Assembly (NCBI GenBank): GCA_913053845.1
Contig: CAJXGD010000016.1
Span: 1 to 45,018, forward strand
Reading direction: 5' to 3'
Length of the DNA: 45,018 bases
Origin: an uncultured bacterium
Lineage (GTDB): Bacteria; Bipolaricaulota; Bipolaricaulia; RBG-16-55-9; DRJF01
Numbering within the stretch: the stretch's first letter is position 1; the number at the start of each line of letters is the position of its first letter. The translations under genes and the position numbers were made by a program. The notes beneath the pieces are model-generated. The model worked only from the letters and a program-made list of their open reading frames with translations, was not told the DNA's origin and searched no databases. Of this stretch, positions 24,637 to 32,765 are shown piece after piece.

Positions 24637-25370
24637 GCAAAGAGCAATACACCAGAGAGATAATCGCAAAGGTGGAAACCATCCAAGGGAAACGCTCCCG
24701 ATTAGTCGTTGAGCACATACTCAAGCATGGCAGCATTACCACTGAGAATCTCAAGAATTATGGCTACGAGCACCCTCCAAGGGCGATCAAGGATGTTCGT
24801 GATCAAGGTCTCCCGTTAGAAATGTTCTGGACAAAAGACTCCACTGGAAAACGAATAGCAGGTTATCGTTTTGGTGACCCCTCCAAAATAAGGCATGACC
24901 GCCTTGGAGGTAGAGTCGTGTTTTCCAAGAAGTTTAAGAGCGAAGTTATCCACGCCAATACTTCTAAGTGCAGTATATGTAATACTAAGTTTGAAGTACG
25001 TTACTTCCAGGTTGATCATCGTATACCTTATGAGATATTAGGGGATAAGGATGATGATGTTAGAGACGTTGCTGATTACATGCCTTTGTGTGGTTCGTGT
25101 AATAGGGCTAAATCGTGGTCTTGCGAACACTGCGAGAATTGGCAGCAGCATAAAGATCCAAAGACATGCATGTCGTGTTACTGGGCAGATCCAACGCACT
25201 ATACGCATGTGGCAATGAAAGAAGTTCGCCGACTTGCTTTACTCTGGGAAGAAGCGGAAGTTTCAGAATACGACGCACTTTCCAGCCGAGCTGTCAATCA
25301 AGATGAAACACTACCAGAATTCGTGAAAAGTGTGCTACGGGCTCATCTAAAGCAGGGAAAACGTGGATGA
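24633..25370 (+). CDS. HNH-type restriction endonuclease
   Basis: A 245-residue protein. Residues about 20-85 resemble a winged-helix reader (SRLVVEHILKHGSITTENLKNYGY split). The HNH nuclease core follows: C113-x2-C116, FQVDHRIPYE with H129, and LCGSCNRAKSW with C153, C156 and N157. It is followed by two more CxxC pairs (C164/C167, C179/C182) that probably bind zinc. Coupling to the Dam-class methylase points to a type II restriction enzyme. A 60-bp stretch at 25021-25080 has about 37% GC against about 70% at 25981-26040 in the next gene, which supports horizontal acquisition. Confidence 0.85.
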   Translation: MSKEQYTREIIAKVETIQGKRSRLVVEHILKHGSITTENLKNYGYEHPPRAIKDVRDQGLPLEMFWTKDSTGKRIAGYRFGDPSKIRHDRLGGRVVFSKKFKSEVIHANTSKCSICNTKFEVRYFQVDHRIPYEILGDKDDDVRDVADYMPLCGSCNRAKSWSCEHCENWQQHKDPKTCMSCYWADPTHYTHVAMKEVRRLALLWEEAEVSEYDALSSRAVNQDETLPEFVKSVLRAHLKQGKRG

Positions 25371-25455
25371 CCCCGACAGACACAAATCGTTGCGCCGACG
25401 CACTTATCGCGTGCCGCTGAACCAGATGTTAGGGCGCGAGGGGAGACAAGATATT

Positions 25456-26358
25456 ATGTTGAGAGCGATCATCGTACACGGCGGGGCCGGGCGGGTACCC
25501 GGCGACGAGCTGGCGCCGCGCCAAGCTATACTGGATCAAGCGACCGGGCTGGCGCTCGATGCCTTGAGCCAGGGCCAAGCTCCCCTGCTGGCTGTCGAAC
25601 ATGCTGTTAATTTATTGGAAGATTCCGACCTGTTCAACGCCGGGCGCGGCGGGGCCATGCGCCTAGAGGGCTCGGTCAGCCTCGATGCTTCCTGCATGAC
25701 TTCCGAGCTGGACTGCGGCGCGGTGGCCGACCTGCGCGGCATCCGGCACGCCATCTCTATCGCCCGTCTGGTCATGGAGGAGACCCCTTATGTGCTGCTG
25801 GTGGGTCGGGCTAGCACCGAGTTGGCACTGCAATTCGGTCATCAACTGGAAGACCTGCACACCGAGCGTAATATTCGCCGCTGGCTGACCGCGCGCCAGG
25901 CACTGGAGCAACTGCCCTACAAAGAGCAACTGCGTCTGCTGCGCGGTCTGGCTAGCTCCGCTGAGGAAACGGGCCGTCATGGCACAGTGGGCGCAGTGGC
26001 CCTCTCCGATGACGGTCGGCTGGCCTGCGGTACCTCCACTGGGGGCATCGCCTCGCCGCTGACCCATGAGGGCCGCGTCGGCGATACGCCGCTGATCGGT
26101 GCGGGCACCTACTGCAACGAGTATGGCGGTGCCTCCTCCACCGGCGTGGGCGAGGCGATCACGCGGGCGACGTTGTCCCGTGAGGTGGTGCGACTGATCG
26201 AATCCGGCCTACACCCGCAGGAGGCCGCCGAACGGGCTATCGAGCGGTTTGCCGCCCAAACCGGCTCAGAGGCCGGGGTGATCGCCCTTGACCGTCGTGG
26301 CCGGCACGGGGCAGCTTACAATACCTCAATGATGCAAACGGCCTTTGCCCATGACTAA
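25456..26358 (+). CDS. Isoaspartyl peptidase/L-asparaginase (Ntn hydrolase)
   Basis: A 300-residue protein from ATG 25456 (MLRAIIVHGGAG), preceded by AGGGGAGA; the frame is open 31 codons upstream into the HNH gene. The autocleavage site precedes the nucleophile Thr in HGTVGAVAL. Substrate-site motifs TSTGG, GRVGDTPLIGAGTYC and STGVGEAI follow. Such enzymes self-process into alpha and beta chains and hydrolyse isoaspartyl dipeptides or asparagine. It is mature-length for the family. The next gene overlaps its stop by 8 nt. Confidence 0.92.
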   Translation: MLRAIIVHGGAGRVPGDELAPRQAILDQATGLALDALSQGQAPLLAVEHAVNLLEDSDLFNAGRGGAMRLEGSVSLDASCMTSELDCGAVADLRGIRHAISIARLVMEETPYVLLVGRASTELALQFGHQLEDLHTERNIRRWLTARQALEQLPYKEQLRLLRGLASSAEETGRHGTVGAVALSDDGRLACGTSTGGIASPLTHEGRVGDTPLIGAGTYCNEYGGASSTGVGEAITRATLSREVVRLIESGLHPQEAAERAIERFAAQTGSEAGVIALDRRGRHGAAYNTSMMQTAFAHD

Positions 26359-27562
26359 ACGGCCGGCTCGCTTAGCTCTGGCCCTGTTACTGACACTCCT
26401 GCTGCTGGTCATTCCCACCGCTGGGGCTGCGATCAGCCCTCCTCAAATCATTGCTATTAGCTTCCCCGCGCACATTCCCACCGGCGGGGTCGCCGTTGCC
26501 GGCACGGTCCTCTATCGCGCCGCGGCCGGCCGGCTCGGTCGAGCCCAATTCGACGTGCTGGATGGCGGCTTCGATCCCTTCACGCTGAGTCTGGACAACC
26601 GGCCGAGCTTGCAAACGCCCCTGCCGGATGGACCGCAGAGCTTCAGCTTTCGGCTGGCCTGCGATCCCCACCCGCGCCACGTGATTCTCAAACTGCAGCT
26701 CTTCGACCGGGCAGGCCGCGCCAGCCGCCCGGCCCACTTTGCTTTCTATTGCGACTCGCCACCAGCGGGGGATTTTTTGCAGGAAGAAGCGCAAGTGCGT
26801 CCCACCAGAGCCAAGATAGTGCTCAATTTCTACTTTCTCGACGATGGGGTCTCCACGATCACCCGCGGCACGCATTACGCCGATCCCGATGCCGTCTTGG
26901 CCCCGCTCGCTCCCGGGATGATCGCTGTGTTAAAGAGTCAGATTATCCCTGCGCTCGGCGGCATCTGGGACCAGTGCAGCCTGGCCTTCCGGCTGGGGGT
27001 GAGCCAGGTGGTCCGGCCGCAGAAACTGATCATCCCCGGGCAGGGCGGCCGCAACCTGGCAGAGCTATTCTTCGGCCAGTATCAGGGCGTCCAAGTGATC
27101 TTCGTCAACCCCACCTCCGGCACCGAAAGCCTGGACCTGCTAGATGTGCTGCGCCAGGCCGGAGCGCGCTTCGACCGGGAGTTGGCGGCGCAAGGTAGCT
27201 CGGCCAGCCGGGCACTGGATGTTTTTATCATCGGGCGCAAGGGCCTGCTATCTCGCTCCAATCCCTTGGCCTTTGGCGGGGTGGCGCAGATTCGCGGTCG
27301 GGTCAACGTGGTACATTGGCAGGCGGTATTTTTTAAGAGCCAACAACCGGCACAGATCCTCTTGCCCCAGATCGTGATTCAGGCGATGGCCCATGAGATC
27401 GGCCATAATCTGGGGCTATTTCATGTGACGCCGCAGCAGGACAGTCTCAACCTGATGATCTCTCAGCCAGAGCTGCCGCGTCTCTTCCCGCCCACGGTGC
27501 ATCTGCTGCCGGGGCAGTGTGCTCAGGTCGCCCCGGTGGTCGCGGCGCTGGCCTCGCCTTGA
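26351..27562 (+). CDS. Secreted metzincin-like zinc protease
   Basis: A 403-residue protein from ATG 26351; TTG 26345 is another option. A signal peptide is clear (RPARLALALLLTLLLLVIPTAGAA). An N-terminal beta-rich domain of about 120 residues precedes a catalytic region carrying HEIGHNLGLFH (H348 first), which is the full HExxHxxGxxH zinc motif. A possible Met-turn, SLNLMIS, follows about 17 residues later. No known subfamily (for example reprolysin or pappalysin) was recognised. It overlaps the asparaginase gene and may be co-expressed. The substrate is unknown. Confidence 0.72.
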   Translation: MTKRPARLALALLLTLLLLVIPTAGAAISPPQIIAISFPAHIPTGGVAVAGTVLYRAAAGRLGRAQFDVLDGGFDPFTLSLDNRPSLQTPLPDGPQSFSFRLACDPHPRHVILKLQLFDRAGRASRPAHFAFYCDSPPAGDFLQEEAQVRPTRAKIVLNFYFLDDGVSTITRGTHYADPDAVLAPLAPGMIAVLKSQIIPALGGIWDQCSLAFRLGVSQVVRPQKLIIPGQGGRNLAELFFGQYQGVQVIFVNPTSGTESLDLLDVLRQAGARFDRELAAQGSSASRALDVFIIGRKGLLSRSNPLAFGGVAQIRGRVNVVHWQAVFFKSQQPAQILLPQIVIQAMAHEIGHNLGLFHVTPQQDSLNLMISQPELPRLFPPTVHLLPGQCAQVAPVVAALASP

Positions 27563-27567
27563 GGACC

Positions 27568-28542
27568 TCAGCTCACCCGTAGCTCGGCCAGCAAGGGGCT
27601 CAAATCCACCGTAGGCCGTCCCGCCTCATCGGCGATGACCCGCTCGGCCGGGGTCTGCTGCGTATAAAAGGGAATGCGCCGGGAGATACGCTCTTCGTAG
27701 GTCGAGGTAGTCCGGTTGATCAGGAAGACCCCCACCGGAATCCGCTCGCCCCACTCGCTGGTACGGGCCACATAGCGTCCCAGCAGCTCGTGGGTCTGTT
27801 CCTCGCTCATCTCCGGCGTCAGCAGGGGATCATAGCCGGTATCAGCTAGTGAATAAACCCGTGGCTGCGCCCGGCCCGTCTCCGGGTCCGGTCGGTCGAG
27901 ACCGCCATACCAGTCTCTGGTGTTCAAATTATTATAGGTCGGACAAGGTTGCAGCACCTCGATGAACGAAGAGCCGTGGTGCTCGACTCCCTGGCGGATC
28001 AGTTTGACCAGCTCCGGCACGTTGAAGGCGTAGCCGCGGGCCATAAAAGTGTAGCCAGCGGCCAGCGCCAGCATCAGCGGATTGACTCCCTCGTTGGGGT
28101 TGGGCTGGGAGAGCCCCTTGGTCTGCATACCCAGCTTCAGCGTGGGCGAGGCTTGCCCCTTGGTCAGCCCGTAGACGCCATTATTAAATAGCACATAGGT
28201 GATGTCCAGATTGCGCCGCCCGGCGCCGATAAAGTGGCCGGCCCCGATGCCCAGTCCATCACCGTCGCCGCCCACGGCGATCACCAATAGATTGGGGTTG
28301 GCCAGCTTGGCCCCGGTGGCATAGGGCAGCACCCGACCGTGCAGGGTGTGTACCCCGTAGGCCTTGACATAGTGAGTGGTCTTGCCCGAACAGCCGATGC
28401 CGGAAAAGATGGCCGTGCGCTGCGGCGGCACGTTCAGCCCCGCCAGGGCCATTTGAATAGAACTTAATATACCATAGTCACCGCAACCGGGACACCAGTC
28501 AACGTGCACCTCGGTCTTAAAATCGCTGAGCTTATATGCCAT
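27568..28542 (-). CDS. korB: 2-oxoacid:ferredoxin oxidoreductase, beta subunit
   Basis: A 324-residue thiamine-diphosphate subunit. The Fe-S cysteines are WCPGCG (C17, C20), GIGCSGK (C51) and LQPCPTYN. The ThDP/Mg motif is VGGDGDGLGIGAGHF...NNGVYGLTKGQ. It decarboxylates a 2-oxoacid such as 2-oxoglutarate or pyruvate, forms acyl-CoA and reduces ferredoxin. The start overlaps korA by 11 nt. A separate ferredoxin (delta) subunit is absent, as in two-subunit archaeal-type enzymes. Confidence 0.95.
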   Translation of the reverse strand: MAYKLSDFKTEVHVDWCPGCGDYGILSSIQMALAGLNVPPQRTAIFSGIGCSGKTTHYVKAYGVHTLHGRVLPYATGAKLANPNLLVIAVGGDGDGLGIGAGHFIGAGRRNLDITYVLFNNGVYGLTKGQASPTLKLGMQTKGLSQPNPNEGVNPLMLALAAGYTFMARGYAFNVPELVKLIRQGVEHHGSSFIEVLQPCPTYNNLNTRDWYGGLDRPDPETGRAQPRVYSLADTGYDPLLTPEMSEEQTHELLGRYVARTSEWGERIPVGVFLINRTTSTYEERISRRIPFYTQQTPAERVIADEAGRPTVDLSPLLAELRVS

Positions 28543-30490
28543 GAGTCAACACCACCTTCTGGGAGGAAGAGTCGCCAGGTTTTGTGGCCAGCAACGCTTT
28601 GAGCGCCTCAGAGAGCTCATCGCTCAGGATGGGTCGTCCGTTGTACTTGACGATCAACTGCTCGATCTTGATGCCGGTCTGCTCGCGGATCAGGCCGGCC
28701 AATTGGCCAGAGTAATTGTTCTCCACGGCGATGCGGCGCTTGGCCCGGCGCAGCAGCGCCTCCAACGCCCTGGCCGGCAGGGGCCAGAGCAGCCGGACTT
28801 GCAGGAAGCTGAGCGAGTGGCCCTCGGCCTTGAGCACCTCCAGGGCTTCCAGAATCGCCCCTTTGGGTGAGCCCCAACTGACGATCATCGTCTCGGCGTC
28901 TGGGTCGCCAAAGAGATTGAACTTCTCGGCTTCGGGGATCTCCTGGGCGGCCGTCTGCAGCTTGCGAGCGCGCTTCTCCATCATCTGGTCGCGCACCAGC
29001 GGATCCTCGGTGATGTGACCGGTCTCATCGTGCTCATCGCCGGTGTTCCAGAACATCCCCCCGGCCTGTCCCAGCACCGTGCGGGGGGAGATGCCCGACT
29101 CGCTCCAGGCGAAGCGCCGATACTCTCCCTCGCTCGCCTCGTAGGCCCGCAGCCCCCGATCGAGGCGTACCCCCTCCAACTCGAAGGGTGGCAGCGTCTG
29201 ACCGGCACTGGACAGCGCCTTGTCCAACAGGTGGATCACCGGCGTCTGGTAGCGCTCGGCCCAGTTGAAGACGCGGATGGCATCGTGGAAGCACTCTGAC
29301 AAGTCGCCGGAAGCCAGCACCAGGCGAGGAAACTCGCCGTGGCCGGCATGCAGTACGAAGCGCAGGTCGCCCTGCTCGGTGCGGGTGGGCAGGCCGGTGC
29401 TAGGTCCGCCGCGCTGATAGAGGCTGATCACCAGCGGGACCTCGTTGATCCCGGCCCAGCCCAGCGCTTCGGTCATCAGGCAGAAACCGGGCCCTGAGGT
29501 GGAGGTCGCCGCCCGCGCCCCGGCGAGCGCTGCGCCGGTAGCTGCGGTGATCGCGGCGATCTCATCCTCCGTTTGCAGCACGATCAGGGCCGCTTGCTTG
29601 GCCGGTTCACCTGGAGGGCTCTTGAGGGGCACCAGTGCATGGGCGTCGAGATAGCTGCTCTCATCGGTGGCCGGGCTGATGGGGTAGTAGGCCTGCAACG
29701 AGCAGCCGGCGGCTATCTTGCCCAGAGCGACGGCCTCAGTACCGGTGAGATATATGCGCAGTTGATCGGTCTCGACCGGTTCCAAGTGCCGGGCCAGTTT
29801 CTCGCCGGCGAAGGAGTCGGCCACATATTGATAGGTCAGCTCGCAGGCGCGGCTGTTCAGCTTGATCACCTTAGCTTTGCCGGCGAAGACCGCTGCCAGG
29901 GCGCGCAGCAGGGGTTCGAGCGGATACTGCAACAGGGCGCAAGAGGCCGCCACGGCCAGCAGGTTGATCACCCGCTTGAGCGAGGAGAGCGCCGTGCCGG
30001 TCTCATCGGCCAGCTTCTGCAGCAGCTCGCGATAGGGTATGGGAAAGCAGTGGACTCCCCGGGCCTGGGCAGCCTGGATCATGCTGCCCAGCGTTTCATC
30101 CAGCCCTTGCTCATCGACCAGATAGTGAGCTAGGCTGGTGCGGGCACGCTCCTCCATCGCCGCCGCCCGCTCCAGCGGGGTCTCGGCCAGCTTGGGATCA
30201 TAGATCAAGCCCCCGGAGGCGCAGACCTGGCGAGCATGGAGGAAGACGGTCTCGGCGTCGAAGCTGACCAGCAGGTCGGCCTGGTCGCGCGGAGCGCCCA
30301 GCGCTCGGTCGGCGACTGCGACCTGATAATAGCTGTGCTTGCCCATGATATTGGAATAATACTCCCGCTGGGCATATACTTGTAAGCCCCCAAAGGCGCA
30401 AGCGCGCGCGAAGATATTGGCGGCCGAATCTACCCCGCTGCCTTGGGCTCCGCCGATGAGCCAAGTCAAACGGCTTTGCTCTGCTGGCAT
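28532..30490 (-). CDS. korA: 2-oxoacid:ferredoxin oxidoreductase, fused gamma-alpha subunit
   Basis: A 652-residue protein. Residues 1-190 are the gamma domain (WLIGGAQGSGVDSAANIFARA; REYYSNIMGKHSYYQV), and the rest is the alpha/pyrimidine-binding region with AYYPISPATDESSYL (the YPITP loop, with Ser for Thr). ATSTSGPGFCLMTEALGWAG and the CoA/transketolase C-terminal part follow. The fusion order and YPxxPxxDES form resemble the Sulfolobus-type broad 2-oxoacid enzyme. GAGGAGG precedes the ATG. Confidence 0.95.
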   Translation of the reverse strand: MPAEQSRLTWLIGGAQGSGVDSAANIFARACAFGGLQVYAQREYYSNIMGKHSYYQVAVADRALGAPRDQADLLVSFDAETVFLHARQVCASGGLIYDPKLAETPLERAAAMEERARTSLAHYLVDEQGLDETLGSMIQAAQARGVHCFPIPYRELLQKLADETGTALSSLKRVINLLAVAASCALLQYPLEPLLRALAAVFAGKAKVIKLNSRACELTYQYVADSFAGEKLARHLEPVETDQLRIYLTGTEAVALGKIAAGCSLQAYYPISPATDESSYLDAHALVPLKSPPGEPAKQAALIVLQTEDEIAAITAATGAALAGARAATSTSGPGFCLMTEALGWAGINEVPLVISLYQRGGPSTGLPTRTEQGDLRFVLHAGHGEFPRLVLASGDLSECFHDAIRVFNWAERYQTPVIHLLDKALSSAGQTLPPFELEGVRLDRGLRAYEASEGEYRRFAWSESGISPRTVLGQAGGMFWNTGDEHDETGHITEDPLVRDQMMEKRARKLQTAAQEIPEAEKFNLFGDPDAETMIVSWGSPKGAILEALEVLKAEGHSLSFLQVRLLWPLPARALEALLRRAKRRIAVENNYSGQLAGLIREQTGIKIEQLIVKYNGRPILSDELSEALKALLATKPGDSSSQKVVLTHGI

Positions 30491-30634
30491 TGCTACCTCC
30501 TCTTCATGCTCAACCCCAATTCGCCCTTCGCTTGCTCAAGAGAAGCTTGGAGATCAGCGATATGCAGGTCAAGATTAAGTTGGCATTCTAACACTCAGCC
30601 CTACCGGTCGCAAGCAGGCCGCGGCGGCGATTTT

Positions 30635-30664
30635 TCCAGCTCGACCAACTCTAGTGTATAATAT
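30635..30664 (+). promoter_or_regulatory. Promoter of the membrane regulator gene
   Basis: A weak TTTCCA (30635-30640), an 18-bp spacer and a perfect TATAAT (30659-30664). A short leader carries GAGGA before ATG 30682. Confidence 0.5.
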
Positions 30665-30681
30665 ATATTTGAGGACAGCTA

Positions 30682-31734
30682 ATGACAGAGGTGACTTTGG
30701 AGCGAGCTCAGGCTCAGCCGAGAGAGGATAGGGCTCACCTAGGGCGAGGGCGGTTTATCGGCATACTGGCCGGCATCATCGTCAGTGTGCTGGTGCTCGA
30801 TCTAGCCTTGGTGATGCACATCAGCAATCAACAGCGGGCACAGTTCGCTAAGCGGGCCGAATACCAAGTGCTGCGCTCGGCCAGCATGATCGTCTGGTAT
30901 ATCAAGCAAGGGGACACCGTCGGTTTGACCAACCTGCTCCAGTACTCGGTGATCGGCGATCAGCTCTACGCTCAGGTGGTGGTCAATGGCCAGGTGATCG
31001 CCGAGCGGTTGGCCCCCAAACTGGGACACCTGACACTCCCTATTGAGCCGCTCCCGGCGGCGACCGCCGAAGAGCACAGCGTGCACCGGCTCTTTAACGG
31101 CGAGTCCTATCTGGACCTACGGCTAGGGCTGACGAGCTTAACTTCCGGAGGCGGGGCTCAGTCGCGCCGTTCAGCCCCAACGATCAGCTATCTGCGCGTG
31201 GGCTATTCGCTCACCTCGGTAGAGCTGGCTCTCAGGCGTTCTTCCTTGTTCATCGTGGGCACCAGCACCCTGCTGCTCCTGGTCATCGGCCTGCTCTTCT
31301 GGCTGACGACCAGAATCTGGGGAGGAATCCATCTGAGGCCACCTGCGACAGCGCCCGGCTTGATTCCGGAGGGAGAACAGGTCCTCACCGCCAATGGTGG
31401 TGGCCTGGCCAGCCCGGAGCCACTGCGCCAGGTGCTGGAGCTGAGAGGAGGCCAAGTGACGGTGGACCGCCGGCGCAAGCTGATCGCCTTCGACGGACAA
31501 CAGGTGTCGCTTTCGCCCAAAGAATATAAGCTGTTTATGCAACTGGCCTCCGATCCGGAGCGCATCTTCTCTGACTCGGAGATCCTCGCTGAAGTCTGGA
31601 GCGCCAATAGCGCGGCCACCAGCAAGGATGTCAAACAGTACATCTACTTTTTGCGGCGCAAGCTGGGCGATGATCCCGAAGCGCCTGGCTTCATCGAAAC
31701 GGTACGAGGACATGGCTATAAGCTGGCTATATAA
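30682..31734 (+). CDS. Membrane-bound one-component regulator: two TM helices, extracytoplasmic sensor, C-terminal OmpR-type winged helix
   Basis: A 350-residue protein. TM1 covers about 25-47 and TM2 about 186-208. The roughly 140-residue loop between them lies outside the cytoplasm and looks like the sensor of a histidine kinase (YQVLRSASMIVWYIKQGD, YAQVVVNGQVIAERL). After a 45-residue linker, residues 255-350 form an OmpR/PhoB winged helix: VSLSPKEYKLFMQLASDPE, FSDSEILAEVW, KQYIYFLRRKLGDD and VRGHGYKLAI. No HAMP, kinase or receiver domain is present. ToxR/CadC proteins place the winged helix at the N-terminus, so this order is reversed. The target may be the exported protein immediately downstream. 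Confidence 0.85.
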   Translation: MTEVTLERAQAQPREDRAHLGRGRFIGILAGIIVSVLVLDLALVMHISNQQRAQFAKRAEYQVLRSASMIVWYIKQGDTVGLTNLLQYSVIGDQLYAQVVVNGQVIAERLAPKLGHLTLPIEPLPAATAEEHSVHRLFNGESYLDLRLGLTSLTSGGGAQSRRSAPTISYLRVGYSLTSVELALRRSSLFIVGTSTLLLLVIGLLFWLTTRIWGGIHLRPPATAPGLIPEGEQVLTANGGGLASPEPLRQVLELRGGQVTVDRRRKLIAFDGQQVSLSPKEYKLFMQLASDPERIFSDSEILAEVWSANSAATSKDVKQYIYFLRRKLGDDPEAPGFIETVRGHGYKLAI

Positions 31735-31756
31735 TTGGATTTCTATCTTCTCTCGA

Positions 31757-31785
31757 TTGTCTTCTATGACGTGATCTGCTATGCT
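31757..31785 (+). promoter_or_regulatory. Promoter of the exported-protein gene
   Basis: TTGTCT (31757-31762), a 17-bp spacer and TATGCT (31780-31785). It lies just after the regulator stop and about 55 nt before ATG 31840. Confidence 0.5.
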
Positions 31786-31839
31786 AGCAACCAGTCGAGC
31801 TGCCGCAGCGCAACCAACAAGAATAAAGAGGAGGAGCCA

Positions 31840-32385
31840 ATGAGACAAGCAAGCAAGTGGACCCTGATCGGACTGCTGATCTGGGCTTTGGCCAGTTGGG
31901 GTTTGGCCCCTACCGCACGGAGCCAGCTGAGTCTCTCGGCCGTGATTCAAGAGACTGCCCGCCAGCTTGATCTGGCACTGCAACAGTCCCTGTTGGCCTC
32001 GTCCGCGCCCACCCTGGAGAATGCCCAGGCACTGAGCCACCAACTACTCAACCTGCTCGAAGGGCAAAGCGGCTCAGACTACGATTCCCGCTATCCCATC
32101 GCCGGAGATCAGCTAGGGCTGATCGAGTATGCCAGCCAGATCGAGGCCGGCTTGCAGGATGCACGGTACCAGCATCGCTTCGACGTCACCGTGGACAATA
32201 TCATGATAGACTTCAAACTAGCCCTAGCCCGTACCCAGCAGGTGTTGCAGCTCACTGCGCTGGGAGATACACGAGAGAAGCTGAATGAGACGACCGCTTT
32301 CCTCTCCGCCGCCAAGGGGCGAGCCGATGACGTGCCGCCTCTGGGAGGCATCCTCTTCTTGGTGGCCCAGATCGCGCAACCGTAA
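31840..32385 (+). CDS. Exported helical protein of unknown function
   Basis: A 181-residue protein from ATG 31840, with GAGGAGGAG seven nt upstream; the frame is open back to 31735 but without a ribosome site. It has a signal peptide (WTLIGLLIWALASWGLAPTARS) with cleavage near residue 28. The mature part is amphipathic helices (VIQETARQLDLALQQSLLAS, ALSHQLLNLLEG, IEYASQIEAGLQDARYQ) ending with a hydrophobic GGILFLVAQIAQP. No family is recognised. Its place behind the membrane regulator makes it a likely target or periplasmic partner of that sensor. Confidence 0.7.
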   Translation: MRQASKWTLIGLLIWALASWGLAPTARSQLSLSAVIQETARQLDLALQQSLLASSAPTLENAQALSHQLLNLLEGQSGSDYDSRYPIAGDQLGLIEYASQIEAGLQDARYQHRFDVTVDNIMIDFKLALARTQQVLQLTALGDTREKLNETTAFLSAAKGRADDVPPLGGILFLVAQIAQP

Positions 32386-32393
32386 AGTTCAGG

Positions 32394-32418
32394 GCCAACC
32401 TCGACCAAGGGAGTTGGC
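32394..32418 (+). terminator. Weak hairpin after the exported-protein gene
   Basis: GCCAAC (32394-32399) and GTTGGC (32413-32418) form a 6-bp stem followed by TTGTT. This is a poor but possible terminator 9 nt after the stop. Confidence 0.3.
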
Positions 32419-32547
32419 TTGTTCGGCTGAGCTGACCCAAATGGCAAGCCGGTTCTACCTAATTTCGATCTCCCTTCTGTTGTATTTCGATTGACCTTCA
32501 TGCTAGAGAGAGCTTGTTAAGCGAGAATAGAGGGATCTAAGGTGAAC

Positions 32548-32679
32548 AGAGGGCTTGGCCAAGTTAGGCTGTGGGTGGTGGCTGCCAGGGTTTTGCCACC
32601 CTTTTCCCCCAAACCTCCAAAGGGTGGATTTTTCCCCAGCAGCTTGAGGACGCGGTTTGAGACAGTGGCCAAGCCCTCT
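32548..32679 (+). ncRNA. Candidate structured RNA (possibly 6S-like or an attenuator-type leader)
   Basis: AGAGGGCTTGGCCA (32548-32561) and TGGCCAAGCCCTCT (32666-32679) are perfect 14-nt complements that close a 132-nt region. Inside, GGGTGG (32573-32578) can pair with CCACCC (32596-32601). Alternatively CCACCCTTT (32596-32604) pairs with AAAGGGTGG (32619-32627), so the two helices exclude each other. GCTGTGGG near the 5' side can pair with CCCCAGCAGC on the 3' side. A possible weak promoter (TTGTTA, 18 bp, TAAGGT at 32538-32543) would start RNA close to 32550. No coding signal is present. The SRP RNA hallmark GGAAGNAGC-type loop is absent. The class is not identified. Confidence 0.45.
32596..32633 (+). 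terminator. Terminator-like hairpin inside the structured region
   Basis: A perfect 9-bp stem, CCACCCTTT (32596-32604) with AAAGGGTGG (32619-32627), is followed by ATTTTT. It has the form of an intrinsic terminator on the plus strand, and its left arm is also claimed by an upstream GGGTGG. Confidence 0.5.
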
Positions 32680-32701
32680 GCCGCCTAAAAAGTCAGAATA
32701 G

Positions 32702-32720
32702 CAAAAGCCTATCGCTTTTG
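32702..32720 (+). terminator. Small hairpin downstream of the structured RNA
   Basis: CAAAAGC (32702-32708), loop CTATC (32709-32713), GCTTTTG (32714-32720). Without a T-run beyond the stem it is at best a weak terminator. Confidence 0.25.
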
Positions 32721-32765
32721 TCAAGTGTTGGGGCGGCAGGCTGTCGCCAAGGAGGGAGTAGTCTG

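Noticed and set aside
32548-32679. MITE with 14-bp terminal inverted repeats
   Set aside because: The ends are perfect inverted repeats, but no target-site duplication flanks them and the interior shows RNA-like alternative pairing. A mobile element is not fully excluded.
32548-32679. Bacterial SRP (4.5S) RNA
   Set aside because: The conserved domain IV loop with GGAAG and AGCAGC in the correct arrangement is absent.
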